Assembly (NCBI GenBank): GCA_963995525.1
Contig: OZ023207.1
Coordinates: 31,724,866-31,788,865 of the forward strand
From: Escarpia spicata
Lineage: Eukaryota > Annelida > Polychaeta > Sabellida > Siboglinidae
Direction: 5' to 3'
Length of the DNA: 64,000 nucleotides
Positions 25,951 to 39,300 of the stretch are shown here, piece after piece (the first letter of the stretch is position 1; the number at the start of each line of letters is the position of its first letter). The notes beneath the pieces are model-generated. The model made no database searches, was not told where the DNA came from, and worked only from the letters and a program-made list of their open reading frames with translations. The position numbers were made by a program, and so were the translations under genes.

Positions 25951-27157
25951 ATGGCGCCTTGCAAGCGGCAAGTCAAGGCAAAGCGACACTTGGTGTGCGA
26001 TCACTGCCACAGCTGGGTAGATTTTGCATCGTCCGGGTGTGGAAAGTCATGGGCAGAAACCATGGAGGAAGGATTCACCTTTCAGTGCATTGGATGTTGG
26101 AAGGTGGAGTGTTTGCAGAAGGAGATAGTTAGGTTGACATATATTGTGAAGGGAATGGAGATGGGAATTAGCAAGGAGGCAGGTCGAATGGAGAGAGACG
26201 ACAGGGAGAGAGGTGAGGATACTGCAAGACTGAAGGAGAATAGCAGTGGCAAGAAAACTGAGGAAAGGAGATTGAGAAGAGAGAAGGTGATTGGAGGGGA
26301 AGAAATTGGAAAATCGACAACAGAAAACGTGACAAGCGTGAAGGTGACAGGGAAGAAAGTGACTGTAGAGAAGGAGGGAGGGAAGATGGAACGGGAGATG
26401 AGAGAGGAAAATCAGACGGGACGAAAGAAGAAGGGACGAAGGGAAGTGAGAGCAAATGTGATAGAAGAGAAGTCGATAAAAGGGACGCTGACAGGAGGAA
26501 AGGTGACAAGAGAAAAAGCGACAGGAAAGAATGGATCGGAAGAGAATGTGACAGGAGAGAAGACGGCAGGGGGGAAAGACAACAACCAGACAGATGCGAA
26601 CCGAAGAAGGAGCTATTCTAAGGCAGTGATTGAGGGGGCAATGAGGAAAGAGAGGGTGTTTATGGGTGACTCCATTATGAGAAAGACGGACAAGACACTG
26701 AGCGAGGGGAAGGACATCGTTGTTTGTTTACCGGGGGCTAGGATTGAACATGTAACTGACAGGGTAGAGAAGGTATTGGGACATGGCAAGGGGGGGGTCT
26801 ATACTGGTACATGTAGGAACAAATAATGCAGACAGGGAGGGAACAACTGCGATAGTACAGAAGTATAGACAGTTAGTGAGGAAGCTAAAGAAGACGAGAG
26901 TCAAGCAGGTTATTTTGTCAGGAATTTTGCCAGTAATGGGAGGAAGGGGGGCAACGTATAGAAACTGCAAGAGGATGGCGATCAATGCACTAGTTGAGCA
27001 GATGTGTGAAGAAGAAGGGGTGGGATTCACAGATTTATGGGGATACTTTGTTGGGAGGGAAGATATGTACATGAGAGATGGCCTCCATCTTAGTGGAAAG
27101 GGGGCAGCAGTTTTCTCAGAGAATCTGCTGACAGTGGGACAGGTTGCATCTATTTAA
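25951..27157 (+). pseudogene. LINE ORF1: zinc finger and SGNH esterase, frameshifted
   Basis: Frame 1 runs 25951-26826 from ATG. A Cys/His-rich finger (CDHCHSWVDF ... CGKSW ... FQCIGCW) is followed by about 150 residues of highly charged Lys/Glu repeats (VTGKKVTVEKEG type) and MGDSIMRKTD, block I of an SGNH/GDSL hydrolase. The frame is lost in a run of eight G at 26790-26797; the next frame continues with ILVHVGTNNAD (block III) and MRDGLHLSGKG (catalytic Asp and His), ending at 27157. All SGNH catalytic residues are therefore encoded, but across a one-base shift in a homopolymer. This could be a real inactivating indel or a sequencing error. The stop overlaps the start of the ORF2 open frame. 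Confidence 0.75.
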
Positions 27158-30041
27158 ACTAGATTCACAGGGGGGACTCACAGAAAAGCCTGAAAATGGA
27201 GGCATAGATAAAGACAGCACAAATAAATCAACAAATAACAGTCTGGAAAACTCTTCTGAAGCTGGATATAAATGTGTTTGTTTAAATGCAAGGAGTATAG
27301 TAAACAAAAGAAATGAACTAAACATTATGGTAGAAGATATTGACCCTCATATAATAGGTATAACCGAATCCGGGACCACCACCGATATATCAGATGCTGA
27401 ATTGGGACTGACAGGATATGTAATGTTTAGAAAAGATAGAATAGGAAGAAAGGGAGGTGGAGTTATTTTATATATTAAAGAATCTATTCAGGCTTATGAA
27501 ATAAAATTAGAAAGAGAAGCAGATTGCGAAGAAGCTGTTTGGTGTAACATAGTTACAGGAAACTCAACGTTAACAGTTGGGTTAGTTTATCGAAGTCCAA
27601 ACATAAGCATAGAAGAGAATGAAAAAATACAAAACGCTATAAGGGAAGTAAGCAAACGGGACTGTATTATTATGGGGGATTTTAACCATGGGCATATACA
27701 ATGGAAATCTCTACAGAGTATGGGGAGAGAGGACCACAAGTTTTTAGTTTTAGTTCAAGATACATTCCTTTCTCAACATGTGCTAGAACCAACCAGGGGT
27801 GAGAATGTGTTAGACATAGTTTTGTCCTCACAGAATGAATTAGTTGACAATGTCAAGATATGTGAGCCACTGGGGAGTAGCGATCACAACCAGATACATT
27901 TTACCATCAAAGTAAAATCAGAAAGGAATAGCAAAAAGCAGTATAGGAGAAATTTCCACAAAGGAAGGTATAAGGACATGAGGAAATATTTAGCAAAGAT
28001 AGACTGGAATAAGACACTGAAAAATAAGACGGCAACAGAATGCTGGAATATATTAAAGAGTGAAATTAAGTGCATAATCGATAAATTTGTACCCTTCAAA
28101 AAACAAGGAAAACGGTCCAAAAAGAAACACTTATCGAAAGAAGCCATTAGAAAAATTAAGTATAAACAAATGATGTGGAAGTCATATAGATGTACTGGAA
28201 ATGATGAAGACTACAACAATTATAAAGAAGCACTTAACCAAGCTACAGCTGAAATTAGAAATTCAAAGAGAAGCTATGAACAACAATTAGCTAGTAATAT
28301 AAAACATGACAGCAAGAGTTTTTATGCGTATGTTCGAAGCAAACAGAAAGTTCAAGATAAGGTCGGTCCTCTAGAAGATAGTGCTGGAAATATAATATCA
28401 GAGGGATTCATAATGGCAGAAGACCTGAATGAGTACTTTAGTTCAGTGTTTACCAGGGAAGATATTAGTTCACTGCCAATACCAGAGGCTAAGTTCAAGG
28501 GGGCAGATTCAGACTATTTAGGACAATTAATTGTAACCCCGGAAATGGTAGCTAAGAAAATAAGGGCTATGAAGGATAATAAATCACCTGGAGTGGATGG
28601 TATTCCACCCAAACTACTATTGGAAATTGTAGAACAAATTAGCATGCCACTTGCAACAGTTTTCAACTTGTCATTAGAAGAGGGAGTGGTTCCTTTAGAA
28701 TGGAAAGAAGCAAACATTATACCGTTATTCAAAAAAGGTTCGAGAAACAAGTCAGAGAACTATAGACCAGTGAGTTTAACATCAGTGATTTGTAAATTAT
28801 TAGAAAGACTAATTAAAGATCACATGGTGGATTTTCTTGTTAAACAAAACTTGATAAACCCATCTCAACATGGTTTTTTTAAAGCGAGGTCATGCTTAAC
28901 AAATATGTTATGTTTTTTGGAAGACATCACTAAGTGGGTAGATGAGGGATCACCAGTAGATATCGTCTACTTAGATTTTCAAAAAGCTTTTGACAAAGTA
29001 CCACATCAAAGATTACTGCTTAAACTAAAGGCCCATGGCATAGGAAATGGTATAATAAACTGGATAGAACAATGGCTGATTGACAGAAGACAACGTGTAG
29101 TAGTTGATGGGGAGGCTTCAAACTGGAAATCGGTATTGAGTGGGGTACCACAGGGATCAGTATTAGGTCCTATATTATTCTTAATATACATCAACGATTT
29201 GGATGATGAAATAACAAGCAAGGTGTTGAAATTTGCGGATGATACAAAAGTGTTTAGAAGGATTAAAAGTGATGGAGATAGACAGCATTTACAAGATGAT
29301 CTTGACAGGTTGATCAAATGGTCTGAAAAGTGGCAAATGATGTTCAATTTTGGGAAATGTAAATGCCTCCACATAGGATATGGGAACGAAGAGGTAGAAT
29401 ATACAATGGGGGGTACTGTACTAAGTACTACTGTAAAAGAAAAGGACTTAGGGTTAACCGTTAGTGCTGATATGAAGATTTCAGAGCAGTGCGGAATTGC
29501 AGCTTCAAAGGGAAATCAAATCCTTGGATTAATTAGGCGAAACATAACGTATAAGGAAAAAGAGCTAATAATACCGCTGTACAAAACAATAGTTAGGCCT
29601 CATTTAGAATATTGTATTCAAGCGTGGAGGCCATATCGCAGGAAGGACATAGATATACTAGAAAGAGTGCAGAGGAGAGCAACTAAAATGATACCAAATC
29701 TGAGGGATCTTAGTTATGAAATACGCCTAAAAAAATGCGGTTTAACAACACTAGAGACCAGGAGATTGAGAGGAGATCAGATAGAAGTGTTTAAAATATT
29801 GAAGGGTTATGAAAATATTGATAGAAATATGTTTTTCTCAGTTAAGAAAGATAGAAGGACTAGAGGACATGATCTTGCATTAGCAAAGGAGCAGAGTAGA
29901 TTGGATATAAGAAAGTTTTCATTTTCACAAAGGACAGTAAATGAATGGAACAGATTACCTGCTGATTGTGTGGGTGCTAGTAGCGTGAATATGTTTAAAA
30001 ATAAAATCGACACATACCTCAGACGGGCGGGATACACATAG
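27144..30041 (+). CDS. LINE ORF2: AP endonuclease and reverse transcriptase
   Basis: Open for 965 codons without interruption. Endonuclease blocks are CLNARSIVNKRNEL, IIGITESG, LVYRSPN, MGDFNHGHIQW and SSDHNQIHF. RT blocks are KSPGVDGIPPKLL, NIIPLFKKGSRNKSENYRPV, YLDFQKAFDKVPH, SGVPQGSVLGPILFLIYIND and LKFADDTKVF; the C-terminal region has RVQRRATKMIP and TVNEWNRLPADCV. All catalytic residues I can place (GDFN, SDH, FADD) are present. There is no ATG near the 5' end: the frame opens at a TTG and the first ATG is inside the endonuclease (near 27329). The frame overlaps ORF1 by about 14 bases, so translation by reinitiation or frameshifting from ORF1 is likely. Probably a young copy. Confidence 0.85.
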   Translation: MHLFKLDSQGGLTEKPENGGIDKDSTNKSTNNSLENSSEAGYKCVCLNARSIVNKRNELNIMVEDIDPHIIGITESGTTTDISDAELGLTGYVMFRKDRIGRKGGGVILYIKESIQAYEIKLEREADCEEAVWCNIVTGNSTLTVGLVYRSPNISIEENEKIQNAIREVSKRDCIIMGDFNHGHIQWKSLQSMGREDHKFLVLVQDTFLSQHVLEPTRGENVLDIVLSSQNELVDNVKICEPLGSSDHNQIHFTIKVKSERNSKKQYRRNFHKGRYKDMRKYLAKIDWNKTLKNKTATECWNILKSEIKCIIDKFVPFKKQGKRSKKKHLSKEAIRKIKYKQMMWKSYRCTGNDEDYNNYKEALNQATAEIRNSKRSYEQQLASNIKHDSKSFYAYVRSKQKVQDKVGPLEDSAGNIISEGFIMAEDLNEYFSSVFTREDISSLPIPEAKFKGADSDYLGQLIVTPEMVAKKIRAMKDNKSPGVDGIPPKLLLEIVEQISMPLATVFNLSLEEGVVPLEWKEANIIPLFKKGSRNKSENYRPVSLTSVICKLLERLIKDHMVDFLVKQNLINPSQHGFFKARSCLTNMLCFLEDITKWVDEGSPVDIVYLDFQKAFDKVPHQRLLLKLKAHGIGNGIINWIEQWLIDRRQRVVVDGEASNWKSVLSGVPQGSVLGPILFLIYINDLDDEITSKVLKFADDTKVFRRIKSDGDRQHLQDDLDRLIKWSEKWQMMFNFGKCKCLHIGYGNEEVEYTMGGTVLSTTVKEKDLGLTVSADMKISEQCGIAASKGNQILGLIRRNITYKEKELIIPLYKTIVRPHLEYCIQAWRPYRRKDIDILERVQRRATKMIPNLRDLSYEIRLKKCGLTTLETRRLRGDQIEVFKILKGYENIDRNMFFSVKKDRRTRGHDLALAKEQSRLDIRKFSFSQRTVNEWNRLPADCVGASSVNMFKNKIDTYLRRAGYT

Positions 30042-30131
30042 ATAAAAAGGTCGGACTCTCGATAAGCCAAGGGCTTCCTTGTCCACCTGCTACCTAGAGT
30101 TAATTCTCTGGGTGGCAATCTTGTTAAACCC

Positions 30132-30331
30132 NNNNNNNNNNNNNNNNNNNNNNNNNNNNNNNNNNNNNNNNNNNNNNNNNNNNNNNNNNNNNNNNNNNNN
30201 NNNNNNNNNNNNNNNNNNNNNNNNNNNNNNNNNNNNNNNNNNNNNNNNNNNNNNNNNNNNNNNNNNNNNNNNNNNNNNNNNNNNNNNNNNNNNNNNNNNN
30301 NNNNNNNNNNNNNNNNNNNNNNNNNNNNNNN
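30132..30331. other. Assembly gap, 200 N
   Basis: Exactly 200 N separate the LINE 3' UTR from the satellite. A round number suggests a placeholder of unknown true length. Confidence 0.98.
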
Positions 30332-33300
30332 TATCAACTTAACATCAGTGGCTCAAACTAACACTGCCTTTTTCTACCCTACCTGTAATATTATCAACTA
30401 ACTCAGTGGCATCAACTAACACCACTGCCTTCCCCTTACTGTAATATTTATCAACTAACCCAGTGGCCTCAAACTAACACTTGCCTTCCCCTACTGTAAT
30501 ATTATCAACTAACTCAGTGGCTCAACTAACACTGCCTTCCCCTACTGTAATATTATCAACTAACCCAGTGGCTCAACCTAACACTGCCTTCCCCTACTGT
30601 AATATTATCAACTAACTCAGTGGCTCAACTAACACTGCCTTCCCCTACTGTAATATTATCAACTAACCCAGTGCTCAACTAACACTGCCTTCCCCTACTG
30701 TAATATTATCAACTAACCCAGTGGCTCAACTAACACTGCCTTCCCCTTACTGTAATATTATCAACTAACCCAGTGGCTCAACTAACACTGCCTTCCCCTA
30801 CTGTAATATTATCAACTAACTCAGTGGCTCAACTAACACTGCCTTCCCCTACTGTAATATTATCAACTAACTCAGTGGCTCAACTAACACTGCCTTCCCC
30901 TACTGTAATATTATCAACTAACCCAGTGGCTCAACTAACACTGCCTTCCCCTACTGTAATATTATCAACTAACCCAGTGGCTCAACTAACACTGCCTTCC
31001 CCTACTGTAATATTATCAACTAACCCAGTGGCTCAACTAACACTGCCTTCCCCTACTGTAATATTATCAACTAACCCAGTGGCTCAACTAACACTGCCTT
31101 CCCCTACTGTAATATTATCAACTAACCCAGTGGCTCAACTAACACTGCCTTCCCCTACTGTAATATTATCAAGTAACCCAGTGGCTCAACTAACACTGCC
31201 TTCCCCTACTGTAATATTATCAACTAACTCAGTGGCTCAACTAACACTGCCTTCCCCTACTGTAATATTATCAACTAACCCAGTGGCTCAACTAACACTG
31301 CCTTCCCCTACTGTAATATTATCAACTAACCCAGTGGCTCAACTAACACTGCCTTCCCCTACAGTAATATTATCAACTAACCCAGTGGCTCAACTAACAC
31401 TGCCTTCCCCTACTGAAATATTATCAACTAACCCAGTGGCTCAACTAACACTGCCTTCCCCTACTGTAATATTATCAACTAACCCAGTGGCTCAACTAAC
31501 ACTGCCTTCCCCTACTGTAATATTATCAACTAACCCAGTGGCTCAACTAACACTGCCTTCCCCTACTGTAATATTATCAACTAACCCAGTGGCTCAACTA
31601 ACACTGCCTTCCCCTACTGTAATATTATCAACTAACCCAGTGGCTCAACTAACACTGCCTTCCCCTACTGTAATATTATCAACTAACCCAGTGGCTCAAC
31701 TAACACTGCCTTCCCCTACTGTAATATTATCAACTAAACCCAGTGGCTCAACTAACACTGCCTTCCCCTACTGTAATATTATCAAGTAACCCAGTGGCTC
31801 AACTAACACTGCCTTCCCCTACTGTAATATTATCAACTAACTCAGTGGCTCAACTAACACTGCCTTCCCCTACTGTAATATTATCAACTAACCCAGTGGC
31901 TCAACTAACACTGCCTTCCCCTACTGTAATATTATCAACTAACCCAGTGGCTCAACTAACACTGCCTTCCCCTACTGTAATATTATCAACTAACCCAGTG
32001 GCTCAACTAACACTGCCTTCCCCTACTGTAATATTATCAACTAACCCAGTGGCTCAACTAACACTGCCTTCCCCTACTGTAATATTATCAACTAACCCAG
32101 TGGCTCAACTAACACTGCCTTCCCCTACTGTAATATTATCAACTAACCCAGTGGCTCAACTAACACTGCCTTCCCCTACTGTAATATTATCAACTAACCC
32201 AGTGGCTCAACTAACACTGCCTTCCCCTACAGTAATATTATCAACTAACCCAGTGGCTCAACTAACACTGCCTTCCCCTACTGTAATATTATCAACTAAC
32301 CCAGTGGCTCAACTAACACTGCCTTCCCCTACTGTAATATTATCAACTAACCCAATGGCTCAACTAACACTGCCTTCCCCTACTGTAATATTATCAACTA
32401 ACCCAGTGGCTCAACTAACACTGCCTTCCCCTACTGTAATATTATCAACTAACCCAGTGGCTGAAATAACACTGCCTTCCCCTACTGTAATATTATCAAC
32501 TAACCCAGTGGCTCAACTAACACTGCCTTCCCCTACTGTAATATTATCAACTAACCCAGTGGCTCAACTAACACTGCCTTCCCCTACTGTAATATTATCA
32601 ACTAACCCAGTGGCTCAACTAACACTGCCTTCCCCTACTGTAATATTATCAACTAACCCAGTGGCTCAACTAACACTGCCTTCCCCTACTGTAATATTAT
32701 CAACTAACCCAGTGGCTCAACTAACACTGCCTTCCCCTACTGTAATATTATCAACTAACCCAGTGGCTCAACTAACACTGCCTTCCCCTACTGTAATATT
32801 ATCAACTAACCCAGTGGCTCAACTAACACTGCCTTCCCCTACAGTAATATTATCAACTAACCCAGTGGCTCAACTAACACTGCCTTCCCCTACTGAAATA
32901 TTATCAACTAACCCAGTGGCTCAACTAACACTGCCTTCCCCTACTGTAATATTATCAACTAACCCAGTGGCTCAACTAACACTGCCTTCCCCTACTGTAA
33001 TATTATCAACTAACCCAGTGGCTCAACTAACACTGCCTTCCCCTACTGAAATATTATCAACTAACCCAGTGGCTCAACTAACACTGCCTTCCCCTACTGT
33101 AATATTATCAACTAACCCAGTGGCTCAACTAACACTGCCTTCCCCTACTGTAATATTATCAACTAACCCAGTGGCTCAACTAACACTGCCTTCCCCTACT
33201 GTAATATTATCAACTAACCCAGTGGCTCAACTAACACTGCCTTCCCCTACTGTAATATTATCAACTAACCCAGTGGCTCAACTAACACTGCCTTCCCCTA

Positions 33301-36300
33301 CTGTAATATTATCAACTAACTCAGTGGCTCAACTAACACTGCCTTCCCCTACTGTAATATTATCAACTAACTCAGTGGCTCAACTAACACTGCCTTCCCC
33401 TACTGTAATATTATCAACTAACCCAGTGGCTCAACTAACACTGCCTTCCCCTACTGTAATATTATCAACTAACTCAGTGGCTCAACTAACACTGCCTTCC
33501 CCTACTGTAATATTATCAACTAACCCAGTGGCTCAACTAACACTGCCTTCCCCTACTGTAATATTATCAACTAACTCAGTGGCTCAACTAACACTGCCTT
33601 CCCCTACTGTAATATTATCAACTAACCCAGTGGCTCAACTAACACTGCCTTCCCCTACTGTAATATTATCAACTAACCCAGTGGCTCAACTAACACTGCC
33701 TTCCCTTACTGTAATATTATCAACTAACCCAGTGGCTCAACTAACACTGCCTTCCCCTACTGTAATATTATCAACTAACTCAGTGGCTCAACTAACACTG
33801 CCTTCCCCTACTGTAATATTATCAACTAACTCAGTGGCTCAACTAACACTGCCTTCCCCTACTGTAATATTATCAACTAACCCAGTGGCTCAACTAACAC
33901 TGCCTTCCCCTACTGTAATATTATCAACTAACCCAGTGGCTCAACTAACACTGCCTTCCCCTACTGTAATATTATCAACTAACCCAGTGGCTCAACTAAC
34001 ACTGCCTTCCCCTACTGTAATATTATCAACTAACCCAGTGGCTCAACTAACACTGCCTTCCCCTACTGTAATATTATCAACTAACCCAGTGGCTCAACTA
34101 ACACTGCCTTCCCCTACAGTAATATTATCAACTAACCCAGTGGCTCAACTAACACTGCCTTCCCCTACTGAAATATTATCAACTAACCCAGTGGCTCAAC
34201 TAACACTGCCTTCCCCTACTGTAATATTATCAACTAACCCAGTGGCTCAACTAACACTGCCTTCCCCTACTGTAATATTATCAACTAACCCAGTGGCTCA
34301 ACTAACACTGCCTTCCCCTACTGTAATATTATCAACTAACCCAGTGGCTCAACTAACACTGCCTTCCCCTACTGTAATATTATCAACTAACCCAGTGGCT
34401 CAACTAACACTGCCTTCCCCTACTGTAATATTATCAACTAACCCAGTGGCTCAACTAACACTGCCTTCCCCTACTGTAATATTATCAACTAACCCAGTGG
34501 CTCAACTAACACTGCCTTCCCCTACTGTAATATTATCAACTAACTCAGTGGCTCAACTAACACTGCCTTCCCCTACTGTAATATTATCAACTAACCCAGT
34601 GGCTCAACTAACACTGCCTTCCCCTACTGTAATATTATCAACTAACTCAGTGGCTCAACTAACACTGCCTTCCCCTACTGTAATATTATCAACTAACCCA
34701 GTGGCTCAACTAACACTGCCTTCCACTACTGTAATTTTATCAACTAACCCAGTGGCTCAACTAACACTGCCTTCCCTTACTGTAATATTATCAACTAACC
34801 CAGTGGCTCAACTAACACTGCCTTCCCCTACTGTAATATTATCAACTAACTCAGTGGCTCAACTAACACTGCCTTCCCCTACTGTAATATTATCAACTAA
34901 CTCAGTGGCTCAACTAACACTGCCTTCCCCTACTGTAATATTATCAACTAACCCAGTGGCTCAACTAACACTGCCTTCCCCTACTGTAATATTATCAACT
35001 AACTCAGTGGCTCAACTAACACTGCCTTCCCCTACTGTAATATTATCAACTAACTCAGTGGCTCAACTAACACTGCCTTCCCCTACTGTAATATTATCAA
35101 TTAACCCAGTGGCTCAACTAACATTGCCTTCCCCTACTGTAATATTATCAACTAACCCAGTGGCTCAACTAACACTGCCTTCCCCTACTGTAATATTATC
35201 AACTAACCCAGTGGCTCAACTAACACTGCCTTCCCCTACTGTAATATTATCAACTAACCCAGTGGCTCAACTAACACTGCTTTCCCCTACTGTAATATTA
35301 TCAACTAACCCAGTGGCTCAACTAACACTGCCTTCCCCTACTGTAATATTATCAACTAACCCAGTGGCTCAACTAACACTGCCTTCCCCTACTGTAATAT
35401 TATCAACTAACCCAGTGGCTCAACTAACACTGCCTTCCCCTACTGTAATATTATCAACTAACTCAGTGGCTCAACTAACACTGCCTTCCCCTACTGTAAT
35501 ATTATCAACTAACCCAGTGGCTCAACTAACACTGCCTTCCCCTACTGTAATATTATCAACTAACCCAGTGGCTCAACTAACACTGCCTTCCCCTACAGTA
35601 ATATTATCAACTAACCCAGTGGCTCAACTAACACTGCCTTCCCCTACTGAAATATTATCAACTAACCCAGTGGCTCAACTAACACTGCCTTCCCCTACTG
35701 AAATATTATCAACTAACCCAGTGGCTCAACTAACACTGCCTTCCCCTACTGTAATATTATCAACTAACCCAGTGGCTCAACTAACACTGCCTTCCCCTAC
35801 TGTAATATTATCAACTAACCCAGTGGCTCAACTAACACTGCCTTCCCCTACTGTAATATTATCAACTAACCCAGTGGCTCAACTAACACTGCCTTCCCCT
35901 ACTGTAATATTATCAACTAACCCAGTGGCTCAACTAACACTGCCTTCCCCTACTGTAATATTATCAACTAACCCAGTGGCTCAACTAACACTGCCTTCCC
36001 CTACTGTAATATTATCAACTAACCCAGTGGCTCAACTAACACTGCCTTCCCCTACTGTAATATTATCAAGTAACCCAGTGGCTCAACTAACACTGCCTTC
36101 CCCTACTGTAATATTATCAACTAACTCAGTGGCTCAACTAACACTGCCTTCCCCTACTGTAATATTATCAACTAACCCAGTGGCTCAACTAACACTGCCT
36201 TCCCCTACTGTAATATTATCAACTAACCCAGTGGCTCAACTAACACTGCCTTCCCCTACTGTAATATTATCAACTAACCCAGTGGCTCAACTAACACTGC

Positions 36301-39300
36301 CTTCCCCTACTGTAATATTATCAACTAACCCAGTGGCTCAACTAACACTGCCTTCCCCTACTGTAATATTATCAACTAACCCAGTGGCTCAACTAACACA
36401 GCCTTCCCCTACTGTAATATTATCAACTAACCCAGTGGCTCAACTAACACTGCCTTCCCCTACTGTAATATTATCAACTAACCCAGTGGCTCAACTAACA
36501 CTGCCTTCCCCTACAGTAATATTATCAACTAACCCAGTGGCTCAACTAACACTGCCTTCCCCTACTGTAATATTATCAACTAACCCAGTGGCTCAACTAA
36601 CACTGCCTTCCCCTACTGTAATATTATCAACTAACCCAGTGGCTCAACTAACACTGCCTTCCCCTACTGTAATATTATCAACTAACCCAGTGGCTCAACT
36701 AACACTGCCTTCCCCTACTGTAATATTATCAACTAACCCAGTGGCTGAAATAACACTGCCTTCCCCTACTGTAATATTATCAACTAACCCAGTGGCTCAA
36801 CTAACACTGCCTTCCCCTACTGTAATATTATCAACTAACCCAGTGGCTCAACTAACACTGCCTTCCCCTACTGTAATATTATCAACTAACCCAGTGGCTC
36901 AACTAACACTGCCTTCCCCTACTGTAATATTATCAACTAACCCAGTGGCTCAACTAACACTGCCTTCCCCTACTGTAATATTATCAACTAACCCAGTGGC
37001 TCAACTAACACTGCCTTCCCCTACTGTAATATTATCAACTAACCCAGTGGCTCAACTAACACTGCCTTCCCCTACTGTAATATTATCAACTAACCCAGTG
37101 GCTCAACTAACACTGCCTTCCCCTACAGTAATATTATCAACTAACCCAGTGGCTCAACTAACACTGCCTTCCCCTACTGAAATATTATCAACTAACCCAG
37201 TGGCTCAACTAACACTGCCTTCCCCTACTGTAATATTATCAACTAACCCAGTGGCTCAACTAACACTGCCTTACCCTACTGTAATATTATCAACTAACCC
37301 AGTGGCTCAACTAACACTGCCTTCCCCTACTGAAATATTATCAACTAACCCAGTGGCTCAACTAACACTGCCTTCCCCTACTGTAATATTATCAACTAAC
37401 CCAGTGGCTCAACTAACACTGCCTTCCCCTACTGTAATATTATCAACTAACCCAGTGGCTCAACTAACACTGCCTTCCCCTACTGTAATATTATCAACTA
37501 ACCCAGTGGCTCAACTAACACTGCCTTCCCCTACTGTAATATTATCAACTAACCCAGTGGCTCAACTAACACTGCCTTCCCCTACTGTAATATTATCAAC
37601 TAACCCAGTGGCTCAACTAACACTGCCTTCCCCTACTGTAATATTATCAACTAACTCAGTGGCTCAACTAACACTGCCTTCCCCTACTGTAATATTATCA
37701 ACTAACCCAGTGGCTCAACTAACACTGCCTTCCCCTACTGTAATATTATCAACTAACTCAGTGGCTCAACTAACACTGCCTTCCCCTACTGTAATATTAT
37801 CAACTAACCCAGTGGCTCAACTAACACTGCCTTCCCCTACTGTAATATTATCAACTAACTCAGTGGCTCAACTAACACTGCCTTCCCCTACTGTAATATT
37901 ATCAACTAACCCAGTGGCTCAACTAACACTGCCTTCCCCTACTGTAATATTATCAACTAACCCAGTGGCTCAACTAACACTGCCTTCCCTTACTGTAATA
38001 TTATCAACTAACCCAGTGGCTCAACTAACACTGCCTTCCCCTACTGTAATATTATCAACTAACTCAGTGGCTCAACTAACACTGCCTTCCCCTACTGTAA
38101 TATTATCAACTAACTCAGTGGCTCAACTAACACTGCCTTCCCCTACTGTAATATTATCAACTAACCCAGTGGCTCAACTAACACTGCCTTCCCCTACTGT
38201 AATATTATCAACTAACCCAGTGGCTCAACTAACACTGCCTTCCCCTACTGTAATATTATCAACTAACCCAGTGGCTCAACTAACACTGCCTTCCCCTACT
38301 GTAATATTATCAACTAACCCAGTGGCTCAACTAACACTGCCTTCCCCTACTGTAATATTATCAACTAACCCAGTGGCTCAACTAACACTGCCTTCCCCTA
38401 CAGTAATATTATCAACTAACCCAGTGGCTCAACTAACACTGCCTTCCCCTACTGAAATATTATCAACTAACCCAGTGGCTCAACTAACACTGCCTTCCCC
38501 TACTGTAATATTATCAACTAACCCAGTGGCTCAACTAACACTGCCTTCCCCTACTGTAATATTATCAACTAACCCAGTGGCTCAACTAACACTGCCTTCC
38601 CCTACTGTAATATTATCAACTAACCCAGTGGCTCAACTAACACTGCCTTCCCCTACTGTAATATTATCAACTAACCCAGTGGCTCAACTAACACTGCCTT
38701 CCCCTACTGTAATATTATCAACTAACCCAGTGGCTCAACTAACACTGCCTTCCCCTACTGTAATATTATCAACTAACTCAGTGGCTCAACTAACACTGCC
38801 TTCCCCTACTGTAATATTATCAACTAACTCAGTGGCTCAACTAACACTGCCTTCCCCTACTGTAATATTATCAACTAACCCAGTGGCTCAACTAACACTG
38901 CCTTCCCCTACTGTAATATTATCAACTAACTCAGTGGCTCAACTAACACTGCCTTCCCCTACTGTAATATTATCAACTAACCCAGTGGCTCAACTAACAC
39001 TGCCTTCCACTACTGTAATTTTATCAACTAACCCAGTGGCTCAACTAACACTGCCTTCCCTTACTGTAATATTATCAACTAACCCAGTGGCTCAACTAAC
39101 ACTGCCTTCCCCTACTGTAATATTATCAACTAACTCAGTGGCTCAACTAACACTGCCTTCCCCTACTGTAATATTATCAACTAACTCAGTGGCTCAACTA
39201 ACACTGCCTTCCCCTACTGTAATATTATCAACTAACCCAGTGGCTCAACTAACACTGCCTTCCCCTACTGTAATATTATCAACTAACTCAGTGGCTCAAC

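Larger units (their letters stand above)
25323..30131 (+). mobile_element. Near full-length CR1-like LINE inserted in the satellite
   Basis: Comprises a 5' UTR of about 630 bp, ORF1 (25951-27157, one frameshift), ORF2 (to 30041) and a short 3' UTR. It runs into a 200-N gap at 30132, so the 3' terminus is unseen. The ORF1 zinc finger plus SGNH esterase and the ORF2 AP-endonuclease plus RT are the organisation known from CR1/jockey-superfamily elements. Confidence 0.8.

Noticed and set aside
28514..29374. Minus-strand ORFs inside the LINE
   Set aside because: Shadows of the intact ORF2 on the opposite strand.
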